A DNA stretch of 64,000 nt from Burkholderia anthina. Its GTDB lineage: Bacteria; Pseudomonadota; Gammaproteobacteria; Burkholderiales; Burkholderiaceae. A program made the translations under genes and the position numbers. The notes beneath the pieces were generated by a model that saw nothing but the letters and a program-made list of their open reading frames with translations, was not told where the DNA came from and did no database searches. The stretch spans positions 2,480,001 through 2,544,000 of the forward strand of contig NZ_CM003768.1 of NCBI RefSeq assembly GCF_001547525.1. Direction: 5' to 3'. Of this stretch, positions 39,987-49,789 are shown piece after piece (the first letter of the stretch is position 1; each line of letters starts with the position of its first letter).

Positions 39987-40414
39987 GGTGAACGGGGTGT
40001 CGCGCGTTGAAAGCGGGCACGGGCGGCGGCGCATCTTGCGCACCTGTTCCGCCCGGCCGGGGCCGACATGATGCTACGCCCGCCGCCTTCGTGGGGTCTT
40101 TTTAACAGGTTGTTACGCTCCGCCGCAATGGGCGCGAGCCACCCCCCACGCCGCTCGGGCGCCGTGCGCGAGGGTGCGCTGTTGTGTCGCATCAAACACG
40201 TCCTTCCTGATTCGGCCGCTTACTCGACGAGGTTCACCCAATTGTTGCTCGCAGCAGAATAATTGGATCAACTATCCGCGGAAGGCGAGGATTTTTGACT
40301 ATTTTTATCGTCAACCGGCCCGTTGTTGAGCAACTCTGCATCATTTCCGCTGTCGTAGGAGAATTACGCATTTGCTTCATCTTTTTGAAGTTGTAACAGC
40401 GGCAGGAGTCGTTT
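39987..40414. promoter_or_regulatory. Divergent control region of dehydrogenase and LysR genes
   Basis: The 428-base gap is AT-rich in the right half. An imperfect nested palindrome lies at 40238-40266: CCAATT...AATTGG outside and TTGCT-CGC-AGCAG inside. It has the look of a LysR binding site. No gene is supported here. Confidence 0.4.
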
Positions 40415-41464
40415 ATGGATCATTTGCAGTCGATGCGCGTGTTCGTCAAGGTTGCAGATCTCGGCAGTTTCGCGCGGGCCGCGAGCGCAATGGATATCTC
40501 CAACGCGGTCGCGACGCGCCACGTCGCCGATCTGGAAGGCCGGCTCGGCACGCGTTTGCTTAACCGCACCACGCGCAGCCTCTCCCTGACGGAGTCGGGT
40601 CAGGTCTATCTGGAGCGTGCCCGCCAGATCCTCGACGAGCTCGAGGACGTCGAGCAGATGGTCGTCGCGCGCAATCACGAGCCGGTCGGCACGCTGCGCA
40701 TCGTGGCGCCGGTCGTGTTCGGCCTGCACAACCTCGCCCCCGTGCTGCAGTCGTACACGGAGAATTTCCCGAAGGTGGTGCCGGATCTCACGCTGGTCGA
40801 CCGGCAGGTCGATCTCGTCGAGGAAGGCTTCGACGTCGGCATCGTCGTCACGCGCCAGATGCGCAGCGCGAGCATCGTCACGCGGCGCCTGACCACCGGC
40901 TGCATGACCGTGTGCGCGACGCCCAGCTATCTGGAGAAGCACGGCGTGCCGACGCATCCGGAACAGCTCGCCGAGCACCCGGCGCTGAGCCTGCCGACCG
41001 AATACTGGGGCGACGAGCGCGTGTTCACGGGGCCGGACGGCGAAGTGCGCGTGCGCCCGACCAACGTGATCGTCGCGAACAACACCGCGATGCTGCGCCA
41101 GTTCGCGTTGCTCGGGATGGGCGTCGCGATCCTGCCGAGCTACCTGATCGGCAGCGACATCGCGCGCGGCGCGCTCGTGCGGCTGCTGCCGGATTTCCGG
41201 CTGCCGCAGGTCGAGATCAACATCGCCTACCCGAGCCGGCGCCATCTGCCGGCGAAGGTGCGTACGTTCATCGATCATCTCGTCGAGCATTTCAGTCACT
41301 CGACCGACGCGACGATGGGCGAGCAATGGGCCGCGCAGGGCGCGACGCCGCCGCCGATCGGCGTCGAGATGCGTGCCGAGCAGCCCGAGACGACCGATCC
41401 GAACCTGCAACCGCGTCTTGCGCGCTCGCCGCGCACGCGCGTGGCGATGCCGTCGCCGCTGTAA
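40415..41464 (+). CDS. LysR-family transcriptional regulator
   Basis: This 349-aa regulator has an N-terminal winged HTH (residues 1-60: FVKVADLGSFARAASAM, GTRLLNRTTRSLSLTESGQVYLERAR) and a C-terminal effector domain (VVARNHEPVGTLRIVAP to about residue 300). A Pro/Arg-rich tail of about 40 residues beyond the usual end is unusual. The effector is unknown. It probably controls itself and perhaps the divergent dehydrogenase gene. Confidence 0.92.
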   Translation: MDHLQSMRVFVKVADLGSFARAASAMDISNAVATRHVADLEGRLGTRLLNRTTRSLSLTESGQVYLERARQILDELEDVEQMVVARNHEPVGTLRIVAPVVFGLHNLAPVLQSYTENFPKVVPDLTLVDRQVDLVEEGFDVGIVVTRQMRSASIVTRRLTTGCMTVCATPSYLEKHGVPTHPEQLAEHPALSLPTEYWGDERVFTGPDGEVRVRPTNVIVANNTAMLRQFALLGMGVAILPSYLIGSDIARGALVRLLPDFRLPQVEINIAYPSRRHLPAKVRTFIDHLVEHFSHSTDATMGEQWAAQGATPPPIGVEMRAEQPETTDPNLQPRLARSPRTRVAMPSPL

Positions 41465-41505
41465 CGGCCCGGCGCCCGCCCGGTAGCAAGACGGCCGGCA
41501 CGAAT

Positions 41506-41537
41506 AAAAAACGCGGATCGATCGATCCGCGTTTTTT
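41506..41537. terminator. Bidirectional terminator, LysR / topB
   Basis: AAAAAACGCGGATCG and CGATCCGCGTTTTTT form a near-perfect palindrome with flanking A and T runs between convergent genes. Confidence 0.9.
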
Positions 41538-41591
41538 ATGGGTGCGCGCGGGAGCCGGACGCGCCGCAAGCGGCGCGCGGCGGCCGGGCCG

Positions 41592-44189
41592 TCACGAACC
41601 CGTCTTGCGCGCCGTCGTCTTGCGTGCGGCGGTCTTGCGGGCCGGCGCCGGTTTCTCTTCGGCGCCTTCGGTCACGGTTTCGGCATCCTTCGTCGCCGAT
41701 TTGGCCGTCTTCTTCGCGGCGGCCGCCTTCGGCTCCTTCTTCTCGAACTCGAAGCCGATCTTGCCGTCCGGCTGCTTCACGAGGAACGCCTTGAAGTTGC
41801 GGCCGGTACGCGACGACTTGAAGTTCGGCAGCAGGTCCGTGCGGCCGTCGGCCAGCAGCTTGCCCATCTGCTCGCGCGTGATTTCCTGCTGCAGGATCAC
41901 CTTGCCCGAGCGGAAGTCGCAAGTCTTCGGGTTCGCCACCGAGTGCTCGCACACGTAGCTCATCCCGTGTTCGAACACGCGGCCCTTGCACTTCGGGCAT
42001 GCGCCGACCGGTTCCTGCGCGGAGAAGTCGGGCGCTTCGCCATCCTCGCCGCCCTGGTCCTGGCCGAAATCGAACTCGAGCTTGTAGTTCTTCGTCTCGT
42101 CGTCGAACGACAGCTTCAGGATCGCCGAGAACGGGCGGCCCATCTTGCTGCGGAACCCGGACAGCGGCCCGATTTCCTTCTTCTGCAGCAATTCCTCGAC
42201 TTCCGGGATCTCGAACTGCCGGCTGCCCGGGATCTTCGAGATCGAGAAGTCGCACTTCGTGCACGCGAAGCGGCGATAGTTTTCCTTCACCTGGCCGCCG
42301 CAGTTCGGGCACGGCGTCTGAAGGGTCGCGTAGTCGCCGGGGATCGTGTCGGAATCGTATTCCTTCGCGCGCTTGACGATCTGCTGCGTCATGCGGGCGA
42401 TTTCCTGCATGAACGCGTCGCGCCCGAGATTGCCGCGCTCCATCTGCGACAGCTTGTATTCCCATTCGCCGGTGAGCTCGGGCGCGGTGAGTTCCTTCAC
42501 GCCGAGGCCGCGCAGCAGCGTCATCAGCTGGAACGCCTTCGCGGTCGGGATCAGTTCGCGGCCCTCGCGCAGCAGGTACTTCTCGCCGAGCAGGCCTTCG
42601 ATGATCGCCGCGCGCGTCGCCGGCGTGCCGAGACCCTTCGCGGCCATCGCCTCGCGCAGCTCGTCGTCCTCGACCAGCTTGCCCGCGCCTTCCATCGCGG
42701 ACAGCAGCGTCGCTTCCGAGTAGCGTGCGGGCGGCTTCGTCACGAGTGCGACGGCGGCGATTTCGTCCGTCTTCACCTTCTCGTCCTTCTGCACCGGCAC
42801 GAGGTTCGCGTCGGCGCCTTCGGCGTCGCGGCCGTACACCTGCAGCCAGCCCGGCTCGACGAGCACCTTGCCTTCGGTCTTGAAGTGATGGCCGGCGACT
42901 TCGGTGATCCGAGTCGTCACGCGGAATTCGGCCGCCGGGAAGAACACCGCGAGGAAGCGCTTCACGACCATGTCGTACAGCTTCTGCTCCGGCTCGGACA
43001 GCGACTTCGGCGCCTGCAGCGTCGGGATGATGGCAAAGTGGTCGCTGATCTTCGAGTTGTCGAAGATCCGCTTGTTCGGCTTCACCCAGCCCTTGTCGAG
43101 CACCTGCTTCGCATGCGGCAGGTAGTTGTGGCTCTCCTTGAGCATCTCGAGCGTGGACTGGACCGTCGAAAGATAGTCTTCCGGCAGCGCGCGCGCATCG
43201 GTACGCGGATAGGTCAGCACCTTGTGCTTTTCGTACAGCGCCTGGGCGAGGCCGAGCGTATTTTTCGCGGAGAAGCCGAAGCGGCTGTTCGCCTCGCGCT
43301 GCAGGCTCGTCAGGTCGAACAGCAGCGGCGAAAGTTGCGTCGACGGCTTCGATTCCTCGGACACCGTGCCGATCTGGTCGCGGCAGGCGGCGACGATCGT
43401 TTCGGCGGCCGGCAGGCTCCAGAGGCGGGAGTCGCGCTTTTCCGGATCGAATTCGTCGCGCTTGAATTTCGGGTCGAACCACTTGCCTTCGTAGAAGCCG
43501 CCCGCGCACGCGAATTCGGCCTTCACTTCCCAGTAGTCGCGCGGGACGAAACGGCGGATTTTCTCTTCACGTTCGACGACGATCGACAACGTTGGCGTCT
43601 GAACGCGGCCGACGGTGGTCAGGAAGAAGCCGCCGCCCTTGCTGTTGAACGCGGTCATCGCGCGCGTGCCGTTGATCCCGACGAGCCAGTCGGCTTCCGA
43701 GCGGCAGCGTGCGGCGTCGGCGAGCGGCTGCATGTCCGAGTCGCTGCGCAGATTCGCGAAACCGTCGCGGATCGCCTGCGGCGTCATGGATTGCAGCCAC
43801 AGACGCTGGACCGGCTGCTTCGCCTTCGCGTGCTGCGCGATCAGGCGGAAAATCAGCTCGCCTTCGCGCCCCGCGTCACATGCGTTGATCAGGCGGTCGA
43901 CGTCCTTGCGCTTCATCAGCTTCGTGAGCACCTTGAGGCGCGACTCGCTTTTTGCGATCGGGTTCAGGTCGAAATGCGGGGGAATGACGGGCAGATGCGC
44001 GAAGCTCCATTTCCCGCGCTTGACCTCGTACTCCTCCGGGGCGGCGATTTCCAGCAGGTGGCCGACAGCGGACGAAAGGACGTAATCGTCGCTCTCGTAA
44101 TACTCGTCATGCTTGGTAAAGCCGCCCAAAGCGCGTGCGATGTCGTTCGCGACAGAAGGCTTTTCCGCAATGATCAGTGCTTTGGACAT
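41592..44189 (-). CDS. topB: DNA topoisomerase III
   Basis: This 865-aa type IA topoisomerase relaxes or decatenates DNA through a covalent 5' phosphotyrosine. It has the TOPRIM start MSKALIIAEKPSVANDIA, DAGREGELIFR with metal-binding acids, and the active-site Tyr in LTYPRTDAR. C-terminal zinc-finger repeats (CPNCGGQ, CPKCKGRVFEHG) follow, then a Lys/Ala-rich tail (KTAARKTTARKTGS). The tail and zinc fingers are typical of beta-proteobacterial TopB. It is downstream of dprA and a thioredoxin-like gene on the same strand. Confidence 0.95.
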   Translation of the reverse strand: MSKALIIAEKPSVANDIARALGGFTKHDEYYESDDYVLSSAVGHLLEIAAPEEYEVKRGKWSFAHLPVIPPHFDLNPIAKSESRLKVLTKLMKRKDVDRLINACDAGREGELIFRLIAQHAKAKQPVQRLWLQSMTPQAIRDGFANLRSDSDMQPLADAARCRSEADWLVGINGTRAMTAFNSKGGGFFLTTVGRVQTPTLSIVVEREEKIRRFVPRDYWEVKAEFACAGGFYEGKWFDPKFKRDEFDPEKRDSRLWSLPAAETIVAACRDQIGTVSEESKPSTQLSPLLFDLTSLQREANSRFGFSAKNTLGLAQALYEKHKVLTYPRTDARALPEDYLSTVQSTLEMLKESHNYLPHAKQVLDKGWVKPNKRIFDNSKISDHFAIIPTLQAPKSLSEPEQKLYDMVVKRFLAVFFPAAEFRVTTRITEVAGHHFKTEGKVLVEPGWLQVYGRDAEGADANLVPVQKDEKVKTDEIAAVALVTKPPARYSEATLLSAMEGAGKLVEDDELREAMAAKGLGTPATRAAIIEGLLGEKYLLREGRELIPTAKAFQLMTLLRGLGVKELTAPELTGEWEYKLSQMERGNLGRDAFMQEIARMTQQIVKRAKEYDSDTIPGDYATLQTPCPNCGGQVKENYRRFACTKCDFSISKIPGSRQFEIPEVEELLQKKEIGPLSGFRSKMGRPFSAILKLSFDDETKNYKLEFDFGQDQGGEDGEAPDFSAQEPVGACPKCKGRVFEHGMSYVCEHSVANPKTCDFRSGKVILQQEITREQMGKLLADGRTDLLPNFKSSRTGRNFKAFLVKQPDGKIGFEFEKKEPKAAAAKKTAKSATKDAETVTEGAEEKPAPARKTAARKTTARKTGS

Positions 44190-44382
44190 GACAGGTGTGT
44201 GTTGGTAGACCGGGTTCGCCGGCGTGGGTCCCTTTTACGACCGCTTTATAGCACACGCGGCAGCGACGGCGGCTCGGCGTGTAAAAAGCGGCTCATCATA
44301 GAGGGGGGCCGCAACGGCGGCAAGCGTCCGGCGCGGCGGAGCGCGCGAACCTGCGCGAAACCTGCCGCGCCGGCCCGCGAAT

Positions 44383-44763
44383 TCAGGCTTCGACGGTCAG
44401 GACGTCGCGCAATTTCGGTGCGTGCGGCGCACCGGGCACCGCGCTCAGGTCGGACAGCATGCGCTCGACGATCGCCGCGTGCGGCAGCACCGTGCCGAAG
44501 AAGCGCGCGGTGTGGGCATCCTCGATCAGGATGGTCGGGAAGTTCTCGACATCGAGATCGTCGAGCCGGTCGGCATGGGTTTCGATGTCGATCCACGCGA
44601 AGCAGGCATCCGGATGCGCGTCGGCGAGCTGGTCGAAGGCGGTCCGGTAGTCGCGGCACGTGCCGCACCACTCGGCGCACAGGCAGGCGACCAGCAACGT
44701 GCCGGGATCGGCGAGGCGCTCGGCGATCCGATCTGCGTCGGTGTCGAGATTCAGCGCGGGCAT
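44383..44763 (-). CDS. Thioredoxin-like protein
   Basis: This 126-aa cytosolic thioredoxin-fold protein has a redox motif WCGTC in CAEWCGTCRDYRTAFD, and the cis-proline loop FPTILI is present. The CGTC centre differs from the CGPC of thioredoxin, suggesting another redox potential or partner. It lies 37 bases downstream of the dprA stop and upstream of topB, possibly one transcript. Confidence 0.88.
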   Translation of the reverse strand: MPALNLDTDADRIAERLADPGTLLVACLCAEWCGTCRDYRTAFDQLADAHPDACFAWIDIETHADRLDDLDVENFPTILIEDAHTARFFGTVLPHAAIVERMLSDLSAVPGAPHAPKLRDVLTVEA

Positions 44764-44799
44764 GGCATTCCTTGGGTAGCGTCGGCGGCCGGGCCGCCC

Positions 44800-46068
44800 C
44801 TATGGCGGGGAATGTAGCACGCCCCGCGCGGACGGGGTGGGCGCCGCGTCAAGCCGCGCGAACCGTCCGCCGGCGACGCTCGCGACGCGGCCGGCCAGTT
44901 CCAGCGCGAGCAGCGCGCCATGCAGCACGTCGTCGGACAGGCCGCTGTGCTCGGCCAGCCATTCGTACGTCACGGGGCCGTATCCCAGGGCGGCGAGCAC
45001 CGCCTGTTCCGACGGGGTGACCGGTGACGCGGCTTCGATCCGGGGCGATGCGGCGGCCGCGACGGCACGATTCGCCGGCGCGCCGCCGGCCGTTTCGGGC
45101 TCGCCGCTTTCGCCGGCGTTCGGGCCCGGGTTGCCGGCCCGCACCGTGCCGGCTGGTGCTTGCGCCGCCGGCTCGCCCAGCCCGTATTCCTCGAGCACGT
45201 CGAACGGCGCTGCGGTGAGCTTCGCGCCGTCGCGGATCAGCGCGTGGCAACCCTGCGCGAGCGGCGCGTGGATCGAACCGGGCATCGCGAACACATCGCG
45301 CCCCAATTCGTTCGCGAGCCGCGCGGTGATCAGCGAGCCCGAGCGCGGGGCGGCCTCGACGACGAGCACGCCGAGCGCGAGCGCGGCGATCAGCCGGTTG
45401 CGCTGGGGAAAATGCGCGGCGCGGGCCGGCGTGCCGAGCGGCCATTCCGACACGATCGCGCCGTGCGCGGCGATCTCGTGGGCGAGCGCGCGGTGCCGCG
45501 CCGGATAGACGAGATCGGCGCCGGTCGCGATCACCGCGACCGTGCCCGAGCGGCCGTCGAGCCCGCCACGATGCGCGGCGCCGTCGATGCCGAGCGCAAG
45601 GCCCGAGACGATCGTGAGGCCCGCGTCGGACAGCCCGCGTGCGAAATGCGTGGCGTCGGCGAGCCCCTGCGGCGTCGCGTGGCGGCTGCCGACCACGGCG
45701 AGGCCACGGGCGTGCAGCAGATCGAGCCGCCCCTTTACATATAGCAGCGGCGGCGGATCGTGCAGATCGCGCAGCCGCGGCGGGTACGCCGGATCGCTCA
45801 GCGTGACGAGCACGTTGCCCGGCCCGTCGAGCCAGGCGAGTGCGGCGTCGGCACGCGTATCGAGATCGACGCGCTCGCTCGCGCGCACGGCCTGCGCGGC
45901 GGCGGGGCTGGCCACGGCGGCGATCGCCTCGCCGGACGCGCGCAGCAACGCCGCCGGCGAGCCGAACGCGGCAAGTAAAATCTGCAGCACGGCGGGCGGG
46001 AGGCCGGGCGCATGCGCGAGTTGCAGCCAGGCGCGCAGCGCGGCGGGCGTCAGCGCTTGCGGCGACAT
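44800..46068 (-). CDS. dprA: DNA-processing protein DprA
   Basis: DprA binds incoming single-stranded DNA and loads RecA during natural transformation. The 422-aa product has an N-terminal SAM-like helical region and the Rossmann core (LAVVGSRHATPQGLADATHFARGLSDAGLTIVSGLALGIDGAAHRG ... EWPLGTPARAAHFPQRNRLIAALALGVLVVEAAPRSGSLITA). A Pro/Ala linker and a C-terminal winged helix (YEWLAEHSGLSDDVLHGALLALELAGRV) complete it. The ATG at 46068 (MSPQALTP) has GAGGG upstream; ATG at 46113 would add 15 residues. It is divergent from def. Confidence 0.93.
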   Translation of the reverse strand: MSPQALTPAALRAWLQLAHAPGLPPAVLQILLAAFGSPAALLRASGEAIAAVASPAAAQAVRASERVDLDTRADAALAWLDGPGNVLVTLSDPAYPPRLRDLHDPPPLLYVKGRLDLLHARGLAVVGSRHATPQGLADATHFARGLSDAGLTIVSGLALGIDGAAHRGGLDGRSGTVAVIATGADLVYPARHRALAHEIAAHGAIVSEWPLGTPARAAHFPQRNRLIAALALGVLVVEAAPRSGSLITARLANELGRDVFAMPGSIHAPLAQGCHALIRDGAKLTAAPFDVLEEYGLGEPAAQAPAGTVRAGNPGPNAGESGEPETAGGAPANRAVAAAASPRIEAASPVTPSEQAVLAALGYGPVTYEWLAEHSGLSDDVLHGALLALELAGRVASVAGGRFARLDAAPTPSARGVLHSPP

Positions 46069-46305
46069 GAGACGGCCCTCGAATGCGGCGGCCAGCGCAG
46101 CGCGTGACGCCATGATAAAATTTTCATCATCCGAAATACTCGACAGGGCCGTGCGCGCAGGCGCCCGGCCGATTGCAGGAGGCGCGATCCGCGGCATTGA
46201 TATGCCACGCATCCGCCTCATCTTCATTGCATCGCGGCGGCGGCGCCAGCCGGCCGGATGGCCGATGCGGCGCGCCGCCCCATCGAATACCGAACACCGA
46301 ACACC

Positions 46306-46809
46306 ATGGCTTTGCTCAATATTCTTCATTACCCCGACAAGCGGCTGCACAAGGTCGCGAAGCCCGTCGACAAGGTCGACGACCGGATCCGCAAGCTCGT
46401 CGCCGACATGGCCGAGACCATGTACGCGGCGCCCGGCATCGGCCTGGCGGCCACGCAGGTCGACGTGCACGAGCGCGTGATCGTGATCGACGTCTCCGAG
46501 GAGAAGAACGAACTGCGCGCGTTCATCAACCCGGAAATCGTGTGGTCGAGCGACGCGAAGCAGACCTATGAAGAAGGCTGCCTGTCGGTGCCCGGCATTT
46601 ACGACGAAGTCGAGCGGCCCGACCACGTGCGCGTGCGCGCGCTCAACGAGCACGGCGAGGCATTCGAGCTCGACTGCGAAGGGCTGCTGGCCGTGTGCGT
46701 CCAGCACGAGATGGATCACCTGATGGGCCGCGTGTTCGTCGAATACCTGTCGCCGCTCAAGCAGACGCGTATCAAGACGAAGATGAAGAAACTCGAACGC
46801 GCGATGTGA
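46306..46809 (+). CDS. def: Peptide deformylase
   Basis: Def removes the formyl group from nascent N termini using a metal ion. The 167-aa protein has the three signatures: [16 protein letters not shown] with the metal Cys, and QHEMDHLMG with the two His and catalytic Glu. The start [11 protein letters not shown] at 46306 is the conserved one. It is followed 34 bases on by fmt, the usual partner that adds the formyl group. Confidence 0.97.
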   Translation: MALLNILHYPDKRLHKVAKPVDKVDDRIRKLVADMAETMYAAPGIGLAATQVDVHERVIVIDVSEEKNELRAFINPEIVWSSDAKQTYEEGCLSVPGIYDEVERPDHVRVRALNEHGEAFELDCEGLLAVCVQHEMDHLMGRVFVEYLSPLKQTRIKTKMKKLERAM

Positions 46810-46843
46810 TGCGCGCACGCCCAGCCCGACCCCGAACGCTGTC

Positions 46844-47836
46844 ATGACCCATACGTTGCGCGTGATTTTTGCCGGCACGCCGGAATTCGCCGCGGCTGCC
46901 CTTGCCGCTATCCACGAGGCCGGTTTCCCGGTGCCGCTCGTGCTCACCCAGCCCGATCGCCCGGCCGGCCGCGGGATGAAGCTCCAGGCGAGCGCCGTGA
47001 AGCGCTACGCCGTCGAGCACGGGATGACCGTCGCGCAGCCGCCGTCGCTGCGCCGCGCGGGCAAGTACCCGGCGGAGGCGGCCGACGCGATCGAGCTGCT
47101 GCGCGCGACGCCGCACGACGTGATGGTGGTGGCCGCGTACGGCCTGCTGCTGCCGCAGGAAGTGCTCGACATCCCGCGCGCCGGCTGCATCAACATTCAC
47201 GCGTCGCTGCTGCCGCGCTGGCGCGGCGCCGCGCCGATCCATCGCGCGATCGAGGCCGGCGACGCCGAGACGGGCGTCACGCTGATGCAGATGGACGCCG
47301 GCCTCGACACCGGCGCGATGATCGACGAGGCGCGCACGGCGATCGCGCCCGACGATACGACTGCGACGCTGCACGACCGTCTCGCCGCCGACGGCGCGCG
47401 GCTGATCGTCGACGCGCTCGTGCGGCTCGAGCGCGACGGCACGCTGCCGGCGACGCCGCAGCCGGCCGACGGCGTGACCTACGCGGAAAAGATCGACAAG
47501 CACGAAGCGGCGCTCGACTGGCGCAAGCCGGCCGACGTGCTCGCACGCCAGGTGCGGGCGTTCGATCCGTTCCCGGGCGGCGTCGCGACGCTCGACGGTG
47601 CGGCCATCAAGCTGTGGGCGGCCGAGCCCGTGGCGGGGCGCGGTGCGATTGCCGACGCGGCGCCCGGCACGATCGTCGAAGCCGCGCCGGAAGGCGTGGT
47701 GGTCGCCTGCGGCAGCGGCGCGCTGCGCGTGACCCAGTTGCAGAAGCCGGGCGGCAAACGGCTGCCCGCGCGCGAATTCCTTGCCGGTTCGCCGCTCGCC
47801 GCCGGCCAGCGTTTCGCGCTGTCCGACGCTGACTGA
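46844..47836 (+). CDS. fmt: Methionyl-tRNA formyltransferase
   Basis: Fmt formylates initiator Met-tRNA with 10-formyl-tetrahydrofolate. The 330-aa protein has the N-terminal Rossmann domain ([18 protein letters not shown]), catalytic [21 protein letters not shown] and [10 protein letters not shown], then a C-terminal OB-like domain ([14 protein letters not shown]). It is cotranscribed with def. Confidence 0.97.
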   Translation: MTHTLRVIFAGTPEFAAAALAAIHEAGFPVPLVLTQPDRPAGRGMKLQASAVKRYAVEHGMTVAQPPSLRRAGKYPAEAADAIELLRATPHDVMVVAAYGLLLPQEVLDIPRAGCINIHASLLPRWRGAAPIHRAIEAGDAETGVTLMQMDAGLDTGAMIDEARTAIAPDDTTATLHDRLAADGARLIVDALVRLERDGTLPATPQPADGVTYAEKIDKHEAALDWRKPADVLARQVRAFDPFPGGVATLDGAAIKLWAAEPVAGRGAIADAAPGTIVEAAPEGVVVACGSGALRVTQLQKPGGKRLPAREFLAGSPLAAGQRFALSDAD

Positions 47837-47956
47837 CACGGCCCGAGCGCCATTCGACCCGGTCTGCCGGCCCGGCGCAACTGGCCGGACGGCCGAGTCG
47901 CGCGGTGCGGCAGGCGCGCGTAGAATTTCCCTGCGCTTTCCGGTTTCGAGGTCTTC

Positions 47957-48598
47957 ATGTTCGGCATCACCCATTTCGGCTTCTTCGTGTTCGCGGTTTT
48001 CCTGCTGAACATCACGCCCGGCCCCGACACGGCCTACATCGTCGGCCGCAGCGTCGCGCAGGGGCGCGGCGCGGGGCTGATGTCGGCGTTCGGCATTTCG
48101 GCCGGCTGCTGCGTCCACGCCCTTGCGTGCGCATTCGGGCTGACCGCGCTGCTGGCGGCATCGGCAACCGCGTTCACGGTGATCAAGCTGGTCGGCGCCG
48201 CGTACCTGATCTATCTCGGCGTGCGGATGGTCATCGCGAAGCCGGCCGCCGCGCCGTCGGGCGCGGAGGCCGTGCAGGTCCCGGCCGCCAGGCCGCTGCG
48301 CCAGTTGTTCATGCAGGGCTTCTGGACCAACGTGCTCAATCCGAAAGTCGTGCTGTTCTTCGTGTCGTTCTTCCCGCAGTTCGTATCGGCCGACAGTCCG
48401 CACAAGGCATGGGCGTTCCTGACCCTCGGCGCGGTGTTCGTCGCGATGAGCACGGTCTGGACGAGCCTGGTCGCGTGGGTGGCGGGTAGCGTCACGCAGC
48501 GCTTTTCCGGCAAGCCGGGCGTCAAGAAATGGCTCGATCGCACGGTCGGCAGCGCTTTCGTCGGCCTCGGCCTGCGTCTTGCCGCTTCGCAACGCTGA
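47957..48598 (+). CDS. LysE/RhtB-family amino-acid exporter
   Basis: This 213-aa inner-membrane protein has about six helices, with the family signature NITPGPDTAYIVGRSVAQGRGAGLMSAFGISAG near the start and NVLNPKVVLFFVSFFPQFV in the middle. Members export basic or branched amino acids or homoserine lactones; the substrate here is unknown. It is co-oriented with fmt and htpX but separated by 120 and 100 bases. Confidence 0.92.
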   Translation: MFGITHFGFFVFAVFLLNITPGPDTAYIVGRSVAQGRGAGLMSAFGISAGCCVHALACAFGLTALLAASATAFTVIKLVGAAYLIYLGVRMVIAKPAAAPSGAEAVQVPAARPLRQLFMQGFWTNVLNPKVVLFFVSFFPQFVSADSPHKAWAFLTLGAVFVAMSTVWTSLVAWVAGSVTQRFSGKPGVKKWLDRTVGSAFVGLGLRLAASQR

Positions 48599-48600
48599 GA

Positions 48601-48628
48601 TTGAATTTTTCCGGCGAGACCTTATCTA
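48601..48628 (+). promoter_or_regulatory. htpX promoter
   Basis: TTGAAT (48601-48606) and TATCTA (48623-48628) with a 16-base spacer lie 70 bases before htpX. The same bases can be read as a heat-shock-like element (TTGAA ... CCTTATCTA), which would fit the gene. Confidence 0.5.
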
Positions 48629-48698
48629 ACAAATCGCTTACAATTTTCCGCCGTGCGCTGTGAAGCGCGGCGGGTCCCCTGACGGATAAGGAGTGGGT

Positions 48699-49556
48699 AT
48701 GTTCAATTGGGTCAAAACGGCGATGCTGATGGCCGCGATCACGGCCCTGTTCATCGTGATCGGCGGGATGATCGGCGGCTCGCGCGGCATGACGATCGCG
48801 CTGCTGTTCGCGCTCGGCATGAATTTCTTCTCGTACTGGTTCTCGGACAAGATGGTGCTGCGCATGTACAACGCGCAGGAAGTCGACGAGAACACGGCGC
48901 CGCAGTTCTACCGGATGGTGCGCGAGCTGGCCACGCGCGCGAACCTGCCGATGCCGCGCGTCTACCTGATCAACGAGGACGCGCCGAACGCGTTCGCGAC
49001 GGGCCGCAACCCCGAGCACGCGGCGGTCGCCGCGACGACGGGCATCCTGCGCGTGCTGTCGGAGCGCGAGATGCGCGGCGTGATGGCGCACGAGCTCGCG
49101 CACGTGAAGCACCGCGACATCCTGATCTCGACGATCACGGCGACGATGGCGGGTGCGATCTCGGCACTCGCCAATTTCGCGATGTTCTTTGGCGGGCGCG
49201 ACGAGAACGGCCGGCCCGCCAACCCGATCGCGGGTATCGCGGTCGCGCTGCTCGCGCCGATCGCAGGCGCGTTGATCCAGATGGCGATTTCGCGGGCGCG
49301 CGAGTTCGAGGCCGACCGCGGCGGCGCGCAGATTTCTGGCGATCCGCAGTCGCTCGCCACCGCGCTCGACAAGATCCATCGCTATGCGGCGGGCATCCCG
49401 TTCCAGGCGGCCGAGGCGCATCCGGCCACCGCGCAGATGATGATCATGAACCCGCTGCACGGCGGCGGCCTGCAGAACCTGTTCTCGACGCACCCGGCCA
49501 CCGAGGAGCGCATCGCGCGCCTGATGGAGATGGCGCGCACCGGCCGCTTCGATTGA
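48699..49556 (+). CDS. htpX: Membrane zinc metalloprotease HtpX
   Basis: HtpX degrades misfolded inner-membrane proteins together with FtsH. The 285-aa M48-family protease has two N-terminal helices, the zinc motif HELAHVKH, two further helices, and the third ligand Glu in [12 protein letters not shown]. The ATG at 48699 ([10 protein letters not shown]) has TAAGGAG six bases upstream. It is probably heat-shock regulated. Confidence 0.96.
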   Translation: MFNWVKTAMLMAAITALFIVIGGMIGGSRGMTIALLFALGMNFFSYWFSDKMVLRMYNAQEVDENTAPQFYRMVRELATRANLPMPRVYLINEDAPNAFATGRNPEHAAVAATTGILRVLSEREMRGVMAHELAHVKHRDILISTITATMAGAISALANFAMFFGGRDENGRPANPIAGIAVALLAPIAGALIQMAISRAREFEADRGGAQISGDPQSLATALDKIHRYAAGIPFQAAEAHPATAQMMIMNPLHGGGLQNLFSTHPATEERIARLMEMARTGRFD

Positions 49557-49601
49557 TCTCCGGCATACCGCGCGGCCGTTGCCGCGCGGAGGCCGCCCCG
49601 C

Positions 49602-49633
49602 CACCCCGCATGCTCCGCGCTGCGGGGTGTTTC
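49602..49633 (+). terminator. Terminator after htpX
   Basis: CACCCCGCA (49602-49610) pairs with TGCGGGGTG (49621-49629), then TTTC follows. A stop here would make rsmB the start of a new transcript. Confidence 0.6.
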
Positions 49634-49789
49634 ATTTGCGTGCGCCGTAAAGGGGCCAAAGGGGCGGCATGGCCGCACGCTACAATGCGCGGTTTGGGAT
49701 CGCCAGGCCATCCGGCGGCTGCGATCCCGCCGTTTGCCGCATTTGTTTGCCGCAGCTGATTGCCGCGCCTGTTTGCCGATTCCGCACCG

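Noticed and set aside
41538..45020. 1160-codon plus-strand frame opposite topB and thioredoxin
   Set aside because: It covers two recognised minus-strand genes and a terminator; the composition is typical of a reverse-strand shadow.
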